Source of the DNA: an uncultured Caryophanales bacterium
GTDB lineage: Bacteria > Bacillota_I > Bacilli_A > RFN20 > CAG-826
Length of the DNA: 64,000 bases
Direction: 5' to 3'
Assembly: GCA_905197045.1 (NCBI GenBank)
Contig: CAJJXG010000004.1
Coordinates: 1-64,000 of the forward strand
Both the position numbers and the translations under genes were made by a program. The notes beneath the pieces were generated by a model that did not search any database, was not told the DNA's origin, and worked only from the letters and a program-made list of their open reading frames with translations. Every line of letters begins with the position of its first letter. Position 1 is the first letter of the stretch. Shown here piece by piece: positions 7,829 to 14,778 of this stretch.

Positions 7829-9010
7829 TTAATTATCTATTTCATTTTCAATAATATCCGGAATATCTCTTTTTTCTTTTTTAAAGCGATTGAAAAATTC
7901 TTTTATCTTAGAATCTTTATTTTTAAGTGGCTCTATCCTTTTTATAGGCTCGCTGTTTTTGTCTTTTTTAAAAATTGAATAAATTAATTTTTTAGTCTCT
8001 TCGCTTTTGGTTTTTAAAATTTTATTGAAACGCAAGAAGAAGCTCCATAGGTTGTCTTCAAATTGTATTACATCATCTTTGCTCATTTCCTTGATTATTC
8101 CAAAAAGTGATTCGACAAACTCAACTTTTTCATCGTAGCTAAGTTTTTCTAAATTATGTTTGACGACGTCATCAATCTTATTTGAAAGGTAAGTGAATTT
8201 ATCTAACTTTTTAAACTGAACTTCCTCAATATTCCAATTGTAAAGGTTATGTTGATTGAATAATGCTTTTTCAGAATCAACAATTGTTATTTTATAATCC
8301 TGATATAATAGACGTCCAATTATAGAGGTTTGTGGTGCAAAAGCGATAATCTTGTCTTTTATATGTTTAAAACCTTCTTCATTTAAAAAAGACTTATTAA
8401 AACCAGGAGAATCAAATGTATATACGCTTTGAACTTTTTTAGGGTTTAAAAATATCGATGAGTAAACAGCTAAATTTCCACCCTTTGAGTGCCCAACTAA
8501 AATTATTTTCTTATTCAAAGAAAATCTTGTGAGTTTTTTAACGTATTTTTCGCTTTCTTTTTGGGATGGTATAAAAGGCTTATAGCACATTTCAAAGTCT
8601 TCTTTCCATCCTGTATAGGTGCCATCAGTACCTCTAAAAGAGATAATTAAAAAATTATTTGATTTATCTTTATTTAAAAAACTAATGGCTGAAAACTGCT
8701 TAACTTTGGCTTGATTAGTTTCTTTTACATAAGCAAAAACGTAAATGTTTTCATAACGGGTGGAATTTGCTACTTCTTGTAACAAAATATTGTCTTCTTT
8801 TAATCTAAAGAGCGAACTGTCTTGAAGAGCAAGAATGTTTGCAGCAACCTTTGTTAAGGTTTTTTTAGAAAAATATTTCCTAGCTTTAATAAAATCAGAA
8901 AAATCAATGTAACTGAGACGAGCAAAAATTGCAGCATCAAGTTCGTTAAACTTTTCGTCTTTAAACGAAACATTCCCATATTTTTTAAGATAATCAATAA
9001 TGTTAACCAT
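7829..9010 (-). CDS. Mbeg1-like (DUF2974) alpha/beta hydrolase
   Basis: A 393-residue cytosolic protein. The N-terminal two thirds resemble the Mbeg1-like/DUF2974 family related to class 3 lipases: FRGTDGT for the oxyanion region and the nucleophile elbow GHSKGG at about residues 173-178. DSPGFN follows, and the C-terminal 120 residues are charged and lysine-rich. Family members are predicted lipases or esterases of unknown substrate. It ends 38 nt upstream of the ClC start on the same strand, so the two may share a transcript. Confidence 0.75.
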   Translation of the reverse strand: MVNIIDYLKKYGNVSFKDEKFNELDAAIFARLSYIDFSDFIKARKYFSKKTLTKVAANILALQDSSLFRLKEDNILLQEVANSTRYENIYVFAYVKETNQAKVKQFSAISFLNKDKSNNFLIISFRGTDGTYTGWKEDFEMCYKPFIPSQKESEKYVKKLTRFSLNKKIILVGHSKGGNLAVYSSIFLNPKKVQSVYTFDSPGFNKSFLNEEGFKHIKDKIIAFAPQTSIIGRLLYQDYKITIVDSEKALFNQHNLYNWNIEEVQFKKLDKFTYLSNKIDDVVKHNLEKLSYDEKVEFVESLFGIIKEMSKDDVIQFEDNLWSFFLRFNKILKTKSEETKKLIYSIFKKDKNSEPIKRIEPLKNKDSKIKEFFNRFKKEKRDIPDIIENEIDN

Positions 9011-9067
9011 AAGTTTAATATTTATTTTCTTATATATGATAGAATATTTTTTGTGAAGGTGGAAATT

Positions 9068-9607
9068 ATGAATTTAACAGAAAAAAAGTTATCTTCTGAA
9101 TTGATTTATAAAGGGAAGATTATTGATGTTTATAAAGATAAAGTTTTGTGCCCAAATGGACATGAATCATATAGAGAATATGTAAGCCATTGCAAAGCTA
9201 GTTGTATTATGGCTTTACTTCCTAACGGTAAATTTATTTTAGAGAAGCAATATCGTTATCCATATGACGAAGTAATTTATGAATTTCCTGCTGGCAAATG
9301 TGATCCTAATGAAGACCCTTTAAAAACGGCAACTCGTGAACTCGAAGAGGAAACTGGATATAGTGCAAATAAGATTGTTTTTCTTGGAGAAATTTACCCA
9401 AGCTGTGCTTATACCAATGAAATTATTTATTGCTATTTTGCTAGCGAGCTCGAAAAAGGTGACCAACATTTAGATGAAAATGAGGCATTAGAAGTTGAAG
9501 AGTTTACACTTGATGAATTAAATGAATTAGTAAGACAAGGCGTAATAAAGGACGCCAAAACTTTAACTTGTTTGGCTTTCTTTAATGCTAAAGGTTTAAA
9601 TAACTAA
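9068..9607 (+). CDS. NUDIX hydrolase, ADP-ribose pyrophosphatase type
   Basis: A 179-residue protein from the ATG at 9068. An upstream in-frame GTG (9053) is unlikely because the GAAGGTGG ribosome-binding site lies between the two. The Nudix box runs from GKCDPNEDP to RELEEETGY at about residues 78-100, with all the acidic metal ligands. The sequence after it (IYPSCAYTNEII) is typical of ADP-ribose pyrophosphatases, which split ADP-ribose to AMP and ribose-5-phosphate. It is the first gene of an operon with an ABC exporter, one base upstream of the ATPase gene. Confidence 0.88.
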   Translation: MNLTEKKLSSELIYKGKIIDVYKDKVLCPNGHESYREYVSHCKASCIMALLPNGKFILEKQYRYPYDEVIYEFPAGKCDPNEDPLKTATRELEEETGYSANKIVFLGEIYPSCAYTNEIIYCYFASELEKGDQHLDENEALEVEEFTLDELNELVRQGVIKDAKTLTCLAFFNAKGLNN

Positions 9608-9608
9608 T

Positions 9609-10463
9609 ATGGGCGAACTTATTAAAGTTGAAAACATAGTAAAAAAATATAAAACTTTTACTTTAGATAAAATCTCTTTTAACCTTGAAGGCGGTCATAT
9701 TTATGGCTTTGTAGGCGAAAATGGTAGTGGAAAATCAACAACCATGAAAGCTATTGCTGATTTAATTAAGGTTGATGAAGGAAATATTTATATTAACGGT
9801 AAATTAAATAAAGAATTAACAAGCGAAGAAAGAGAAAGCATTGGGTTTACTCTTGATGAAATATGTCTTCCTGCGAATTTAAAAATTCAACTTATTAATA
9901 GAATTTTAAAGAATGCTTTCGAGAAGTGGGATGAAAATAAATTTTTCAAATACTTAAAGGAATTTAATATTGATGAGAATAAAAGAATTCATGAACTTTC
10001 TAAAGGTATGAAAGCAAAATTTAATATTATTATTTCTTTGTGTCATAATGCTAATATCTTAATTTTAGATGAGCCAATGAATGGTTTAGATCCGATAGCA
10101 AGAGATGAATTTTGTACTCTTTTATCCGACTTTATAAATGAAGAGGAGAATAATACGATTTTAATTTCTTCTCATATAATTTCTGATTTGGAAAAAATTT
10201 GTACTGACTTTATTTTTATTCACGAAGGTAAAATCATATTAAATGAAAAGAAAAAGATTCTTGAAAATGAGTTTTTAAAACTTTCAATTTCAGAAGAAGA
10301 ATTTGACTCTTTTGATAAATTTAAAATCATTAGATTTAAGAAAATAGGCGAGAATTACGATGTTTTATTACAAAACAACGAAGAAAACGCGAAATTAATA
10401 GGAGTAGAAAAAGCCTCCACAGAAGATATTTTAATATTCTTAATTAAAGGGAAAACGTTATGA
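9609..10463 (+). CDS. ABC transporter ATP-binding protein
   Basis: A 284-residue single-domain ATPase of the ABC-2 exporter class (BcrA/CcmA-like). The Walker A is GENGSGKST (about 37-45), the signature region ELSKGMKAK is a variant of LSGGQ, and the Walker B is ILILDEPMNGLDP, with the H-loop ISSH. It overlaps the permease gene by 4 nt, so translational coupling is likely. Substrate unknown; relatives export antibiotics, peptides or lipids. Confidence 0.9.
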   Translation: MGELIKVENIVKKYKTFTLDKISFNLEGGHIYGFVGENGSGKSTTMKAIADLIKVDEGNIYINGKLNKELTSEERESIGFTLDEICLPANLKIQLINRILKNAFEKWDENKFFKYLKEFNIDENKRIHELSKGMKAKFNIIISLCHNANILILDEPMNGLDPIARDEFCTLLSDFINEEENNTILISSHIISDLEKICTDFIFIHEGKIILNEKKKILENEFLKLSISEEEFDSFDKFKIIRFKKIGENYDVLLQNNEENAKLIGVEKASTEDILIFLIKGKTL

Positions 10464-11197
10464 AAAAGATTAAAGGATTGCTTTTAAAAGACATATTGCA
10501 AACTAAATCATATTTCATTTCTAATTGTTTGCTTTGCTTGTTATTTTGTATTTTATTTGTCTTCCAAATTTTCGCTTTTAAAAATGGTGGAAGTGGAAAT
10601 GGATATAATACAGGAATGCCTGAAGAGACTCCAAATGATCTTGAAATTCTCCAAAGTGCTTTATTTAGTTCATTTTTCTATTTTTGTATTTTCCCAATTT
10701 ATTCTTGTAGTGGAATTGCTTTAAGTTTCCAACAAGACGAAAGATGCAATTTTGATAAATTTGCTATCTCTAGTGGAATTAAAAGAGATGTAATTGTGCT
10801 TGAAAAGACGGTTTTTGGAGGCGTAGTAGCTATTCCTGGTCTATTTTTAACTCTTTTGGCCTGTATTTTCTTATCTTTTCTTCAAAATAACTATGCAACC
10901 CCATTACTTTCCATATATTTCTTTATTAATGTTTTTTCTGGATATTTAATTTCAATTATAGTTTCTTTGGTTCTTTGTACTTTTTTAGGCAGTGTAAAAG
11001 GAAGAATTTGGACATCGGTTGCCACAATCTTAACTTTTATTCTTGAGTCAGCAGTTTTTGGATTATATATAATGTTTGGTCTTGATAATGTTTTGATTTC
11101 TTCCTTAATAACTTTTATTTATTTAGCTATTGCGGTTGGAGTATTTGTTGGCGGATTTTTCTTAGCTCGAGCCGCTTATAGAAATAAAGAATTTTAA
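10460..11197 (+). CDS. ABC-2 type permease
   Basis: A 245-residue membrane protein with about six hydrophobic segments: residues 15-35, 70-95, 110-140, 150-175, 180-205 and 210-235. It has the layout of ABC-2 permeases that pair with BcrA-type ATPases. The start overlaps the ATPase stop. A 9-bp hairpin followed by a T-rich stretch just downstream, inside the convergent gene, probably ends this operon. Confidence 0.82.
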   Translation: MKKIKGLLLKDILQTKSYFISNCLLCLLFCILFVFQIFAFKNGGSGNGYNTGMPEETPNDLEILQSALFSSFFYFCIFPIYSCSGIALSFQQDERCNFDKFAISSGIKRDVIVLEKTVFGGVVAIPGLFLTLLACIFLSFLQNNYATPLLSIYFFINVFSGYLISIIVSLVLCTFLGSVKGRIWTSVATILTFILESAVFGLYIMFGLDNVLISSLITFIYLAIAVGVFVGGFFLARAAYRNKEF

Positions 11198-11203
11198 TAT
11201 TAA

Positions 11204-12205
11204 CTACCAACGATTTTTAAAGTGCTCAATAAAACCTAACTCATCGTTAAATTCGAGCACTTTTTCTTTTGTTTTAATTTTTCCACTAAACTTACCAAAA
11301 ACTTGATTTTGAGTAGTAGAAAATAGACCAAAATTAAGAGCGTCATGTCGATTTACAATTGGAGTAAAAATTAAATCAATATTTCCGTCACTTGATTTGA
11401 GTTGCCAGTTTTCTAAATAGTTTATTTTCCCTTTATTATTTTTTGGAGCTTCAAGTATTAAATCAGCAAGTTTATATTTTGTATGGTTGTAATAAACAAC
11501 ATTTTCACTTTCTAAAGATGAGCCAAACCCACATCCAAGATTAAAGCCAATACCTTTAAGCGAGTTAAGGGAAATCCAGAACCATTCAGTTTTATAAGGC
11601 CAGATGCCTCTTCCCCAATCATATACTCCACATCCCTCAAATTCGTTTTTAGTTTTTCCTAAAGTGATAGTTCCTTTAGCCATTAGCAAATTTTCTTTAA
11701 AGTTGTAATAGAAGTGATGCTTGTTTTTGAAAGGGTGGAGCATATAAATGCCATTTCCTTGGTTTTTGTTAGTAACCTTAAGATTCAATACTAAATCTTT
11801 GGATTTAAGAAAATTATTGAGTTTTGCAATGATTTTGGTATTAATGTCGTCTTTTTTAACACTAATATAGAAACGAGAATCTTTTATTTCAATATCTTGA
11901 TGAAGTGGTGTGATAGGGAGTTTAATTTTACTTCCACCTAAACTTAAATAACTTTTAGTAACGTGCGTTTTGTTTTCATAGTCGACAAAAGAGCAACTAA
12001 CATAAGACATATAAGTGTTATTGGCTATGGTAAGCAAAAATGCCATCTTCTCATTTGAAAAGGAGTAATAATCCCATTCTTTAACTCTTGACTTATAAAT
12101 AGAAGGAACGTTTGATTTGTTATAAAGTTTTAAGTTCTCAAAAGAATAACCTTGATCGTTTAATATTCCTTTTTCGTTTAAAATTTTTCCTTTAGTTAGT
12201 TCCAT
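11204..12205 (-). CDS. DUF2804 domain-containing protein
   Basis: A 333-residue protein covering the DUF2804 family almost completely. It starts with paired 'lt.G.il.e.G.l...G' elements, has the WDYYSF segment, and the conserved aromatic motif CGVYDWGRGIWPYKTEWFW around residues 188-206 followed by GIGFNLGCGFG. Members are beta-rich proteins of unknown biochemical role. It overlaps the upstream PH-like membrane protein gene by 14 nt, so the two are co-transcribed. Confidence 0.8.
   Translation of the reverse strand: MELTKGKILNEKGILNDQGYSFENLKLYNKSNVPSIYKSRVKEWDYYSFSNEKMAFLLTIANNTYMSYVSCSFVDYENKTHVTKSYLSLGGSKIKLPITPLHQDIEIKDSRFYISVKKDDINTKIIAKLNNFLKSKDLVLNLKVTNKNQGNGIYMLHPFKNKHHFYYNFKENLLMAKGTITLGKTKNEFEGCGVYDWGRGIWPYKTEWFWISLNSLKGIGFNLGCGFGSSLESENVVYYNHTKYKLADLILEAPKNNKGKINYLENWQLKSSDGNIDLIFTPIVNRHDALNFGLFSTTQNQVFGKFSGKIKTKEKVLEFNDELGFIEHFKNRW
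11219..11270 (+). terminator. possible terminator of the Nudix-ABC operon, inside the convergent gene
   Basis: AAAGTGCTC (11219-11227) pairs with GAGCACTTT (11255-11263) across a 27-nt loop, followed by TTCTTTT. It lies in the 3' coding part of the opposite gene, whose stop is only 7 nt from the permease stop. Confidence 0.5.
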
Positions 12206-12686
12206 TTTTTTCTTCCTTTGCTGTAGCTACATAAATATTTAAAGTTATTGCTAGATATTTTGGCGAAATAAGATATTTTGCTCGATATGTTTTATCGGCT
12301 GTGATGAAATATAAACTTCCAAGATTAATAACATTAAAAAACATTTTTTTGTCTAAAGTTTTTATTTCACTTATATCTTTTAGCTTGATTATGGTTGGCT
12401 TTCCAATTCTTTTATTTATTGTGATTGTTTCTTCGTCATAATTAATCGACAATACATCTTTAGGAATCATTAAATATTTAGCTAATAAAAACAAAAGAAA
12501 AAGTGTGACAACTGAAAAAATTGCTATAAAAGCAATCGAAGCATAATCGTTTTGGTTAATACATATAACAGCAATATTTAAACCTAGCATTGCTAAAGAT
12601 AAAACTAATATTGATAAATAAAAAATAAGATAAATTTTGTCTTTTTTTGTGTATTTTTCGAATTCATTAAAGTTATATTTTTTCAC
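12192..12686 (-). CDS. small membrane protein with PH-like domain
   Basis: A 164-residue protein with two membrane helices (about 20-43 and 52-72) and a C-terminal beta-rich segment (VLSINYDEETITINKR onward) resembling bacterial PH-like domains. It starts at GTG 12686 behind GAGGAAA. It sits immediately upstream of, and overlaps, the DUF2804 gene. Function unknown; a membrane-anchored accessory protein for its partner is only a guess. Confidence 0.65.
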   Translation of the reverse strand: MKKYNFNEFEKYTKKDKIYLIFYLSILVLSLAMLGLNIAVICINQNDYASIAFIAIFSVVTLFLLFLLAKYLMIPKDVLSINYDEETITINKRIGKPTIIKLKDISEIKTLDKKMFFNVINLGSLYFITADKTYRAKYLISPKYLAITLNIYVATAKEEKNGTN

Positions 12687-12815
12687 TTGGTTTTCCTCTA
12701 TAACATTATAAAGTTTATTGAATTTAATAAAAAGAACTAAATAAAAGCAAGATTTTTTTCATTTTCATAAAACTTTCAGAAAATTTTATTTTCTTATACT
12801 ATCATTAAGATATGT

Positions 12816-12821
12816 TATAAT
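12816..12821 (+). promoter_or_regulatory. -10 box of the response regulator gene
   Basis: TATAAT lies 10 nt before the ATG at 12832. With a normal start point the 5' UTR would be 3-5 nt, so the mRNA would be effectively leaderless. Confidence 0.6.
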
Positions 12822-12831
12822 AATTTACGTT

Positions 12832-13518
12832 ATGGATAAGGAAAAAGTAATTTTAATTGTTGAACCTGATAGAGTTTGGCAAACTCGAATTAGGAACGAT
12901 TTAAAAGAACACGGTTATAAAGTCGCATCCGTTGATAGTGCTCAAGAAGCTATCGACTTTTGTATTAAAAACGTTGTTGATATGGCTCTTCTTGAGTTGA
13001 ATTTACCAGATCGCGATGGAATATATTTTATTCAAACAATCCGTAGTTTTAACAATACCTTACCTATCATAGTGATTTCGTCAAGAAATTTAATTGAAAC
13101 TAAAATTTTAGCTCTTGATGCTGGCGCAAATGATTATATGGTTAAACCAATTAATCTTGCTGAATTAGAAGCTAGAATTAGAAAAGAATTTAGATACTTA
13201 ATAAATGAAGAAAAACATTTATTTATAAATGGAAATTTAACTATCGATTATGATGCTAAAACAATATACATAAATGGAGTGGAAGTTCATTTCACAAATT
13301 TTGAATATAAGATTATTGTTTTACTTGCGTACAATTTAGGAAAAACTTTAACTTACGACTATATAATCGATCATGTCTGGGGAAAAGACGGGCAAGATCA
13401 AAACGGGTTACGTGTCTTTATGGCTGGTATTAGAAAGAAAACAAGCCGTGATAATAAATCTTCAAAGTTAATTAGAACTGATATAGGCGTAGGTTATAGA
13501 ATGAATAAAATTAAATAG
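12832..13518 (+). CDS. OmpR/PhoB-family response regulator with Glu at the phospho-acceptor position
   Basis: A 228-residue protein with a receiver domain (about 1-115) and an OmpR-type winged-helix DNA-binding domain (about 128-225), closest in pattern to KdpE. The Ser/Thr (VISSR) and Lys (MVKP) switch residues are present. The phospho-acceptor motif reads LLELNLPDRDG: where D is expected in 'LLDL.LP', residue 55 is Glu. Asp-to-Glu at this position often mimics the phosphorylated state. No histidine kinase is adjacent, so it is probably a phosphorylation-independent orphan regulator. Confidence 0.88.
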   Translation: MDKEKVILIVEPDRVWQTRIRNDLKEHGYKVASVDSAQEAIDFCIKNVVDMALLELNLPDRDGIYFIQTIRSFNNTLPIIVISSRNLIETKILALDAGANDYMVKPINLAELEARIRKEFRYLINEEKHLFINGNLTIDYDAKTIYINGVEVHFTNFEYKIIVLLAYNLGKTLTYDYIIDHVWGKDGQDQNGLRVFMAGIRKKTSRDNKSSKLIRTDIGVGYRMNKIK

Positions 13519-13532
13519 TCATTTTATTTACT

Positions 13533-13970
13533 ATGCGAAATTTTTTAGGAAGATTACTTATTTTGGTTGCAGCAATTATTAATATTGCTCTTTTTGTCAT
13601 CTTAATATGCGCTCTTGCTTTTGACGTTATTACACGTAGTGCCGAATTTGAAGCTGCTTTTAATGGTGTGAATAGTATTGTTAATAGTTTTGATGCATCA
13701 TTATTTATTCTTTATTTAGTGGCATTTGTTTGGGTTACTAGTTGGTGCATCAAAAATATTGTCGCGGCAAGATCGATGCGACACACTTTAATCGGAACGT
13801 TTATTTTACTTGGAATTGAAATAATTTATTTCTTCTATCATATTTTTATGCCTGGAGTTTTAGTAACAAATCTAGGTTTATTTATCGGTGTAAATGCTAC
13901 AGCAATTCTAACAACTCTAGCCTTAATCACTGGATGTTTTGCAAATTATTTTAAAGATTGCGCTAATTAA
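13533..13970 (+). CDS. small four-helix membrane protein, unknown
   Basis: A 145-residue hydrophobic protein with four predicted transmembrane helices (about 5-30, 52-75, 83-105 and 110-138). No family recognised. It starts 14 nt after the response regulator stop without a clear SD, so it is likely the second gene of that transcript and may be a membrane partner of the regulator. Confidence 0.65.
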   Translation: MRNFLGRLLILVAAIINIALFVILICALAFDVITRSAEFEAAFNGVNSIVNSFDASLFILYLVAFVWVTSWCIKNIVAARSMRHTLIGTFILLGIEIIYFFYHIFMPGVLVTNLGLFIGVNATAILTTLALITGCFANYFKDCAN

Positions 13971-14008
13971 ATAAGATTGTTTTCTTAATCTAATTTTTAT
14001 ATAGTGTT

Positions 14009-14026
14009 TTTGTAAGCGCTTTCATT
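14009..14026 (+). promoter_or_regulatory. CcpA cre site upstream of rex-adhE
   Basis: All 18 positions fit the cre consensus WWTGNAARCGNWWWCAWW (core TGTAAGCGCTTTCA). It lies about 95 nt before rex and 39 nt after the previous gene, consistent with carbon-catabolite control of the fermentation operon. Confidence 0.75.
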
Positions 14027-14091
14027 ATTTTAATAAGCGTTTTTGTTTAAATTTTGCTTTTAATTAAAGCAGGATTTAGATATTATTTATT

Positions 14092-14109
14092 TCGGTAAAA
14101 AAATACCGA
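14092..14109 (+). promoter_or_regulatory. inverted repeat in the rex leader, possible operator
   Basis: TCGGTA, 6 A residues, TACCGA. It ends 9 nt before the rex ATG. It does not fit the classical Rex box (TTGTGA-N6-TCACAA). It could be an autoregulatory site of a divergent Rex or a small RNA hairpin. Confidence 0.35.
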
Positions 14110-14118
14110 CTTACGAGA

Positions 14119-14778
14119 ATGAGAGAAGAGAAACTTACAAAAAACCAATTACATCGTTTACCAGATTATCTCTGGGTTTTAAAAAATCTTGAAAGCAATG
14201 GCTTAAAGACTGTAAATTCACAAACTTTAGCCGATTGCTTAGATTTAAACAATGAATTAGTTAGAAAAGATATAGCTTCTATTTCCTCAGAAAGCGGCGT
14301 ACCAAACAAAGGAAGAAAAATATCACAATTAATTTCTGATATTGAAACAATTTTAGGTTTTAATAGTATTTCAAACGCTGTTTTAGTCGGAGTTGGTAGT
14401 TTAGGTACTGCTTTTTTGCATTATAAAGGATTTGAGGATTTCGGATTAAGAATTGTCGCAGCATTCGATAATAATCCTTTACTTGAAGGCAAAGAAGTTA
14501 ATGGAAAGCCAGTTTACGATATTAGTGCTTTAAGCGAAGAAAAATTAAATGAACTTGATGCTAATATCGGTATTATAACTGTACCTGGATATGCAGCCCA
14601 AGTGGTTACGGATGCACTAGTAAAAGCAAAAATCAAAGCAATTTGGAATTTTGCTCCAACTAAAATTAATGTACCAAGAGACATTATTGTTTCAAACATT
14701 AATCTCGCTACATCCCTAGCTGTCTTATCCTATGAACTTTATTTTAAAAATGAGAAGGAGAGGTCAAAAAATGGATAA
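14119..14778 (+). CDS. rex: redox-sensing transcriptional repressor Rex
   Basis: A 219-residue protein, normal for the family. The N-terminal winged helix (about 1-80; LPDYLWVLKNL and NNELVRKDIA) binds DNA. The C-terminal Rossmann domain (GVGSLGTA at about 93-100, then AAFDNNP) senses the NADH/NAD+ ratio. Rex represses fermentation genes when NADH is low. The gene overlaps the start of adhE by 8 nt, so repressor and target are one transcript, and a cre site lies upstream. Confidence 0.93.
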   Translation: MREEKLTKNQLHRLPDYLWVLKNLESNGLKTVNSQTLADCLDLNNELVRKDIASISSESGVPNKGRKISQLISDIETILGFNSISNAVLVGVGSLGTAFLHYKGFEDFGLRIVAAFDNNPLLEGKEVNGKPVYDISALSEEKLNELDANIGIITVPGYAAQVVTDALVKAKIKAIWNFAPTKINVPRDIIVSNINLATSLAVLSYELYFKNEKERSKNG

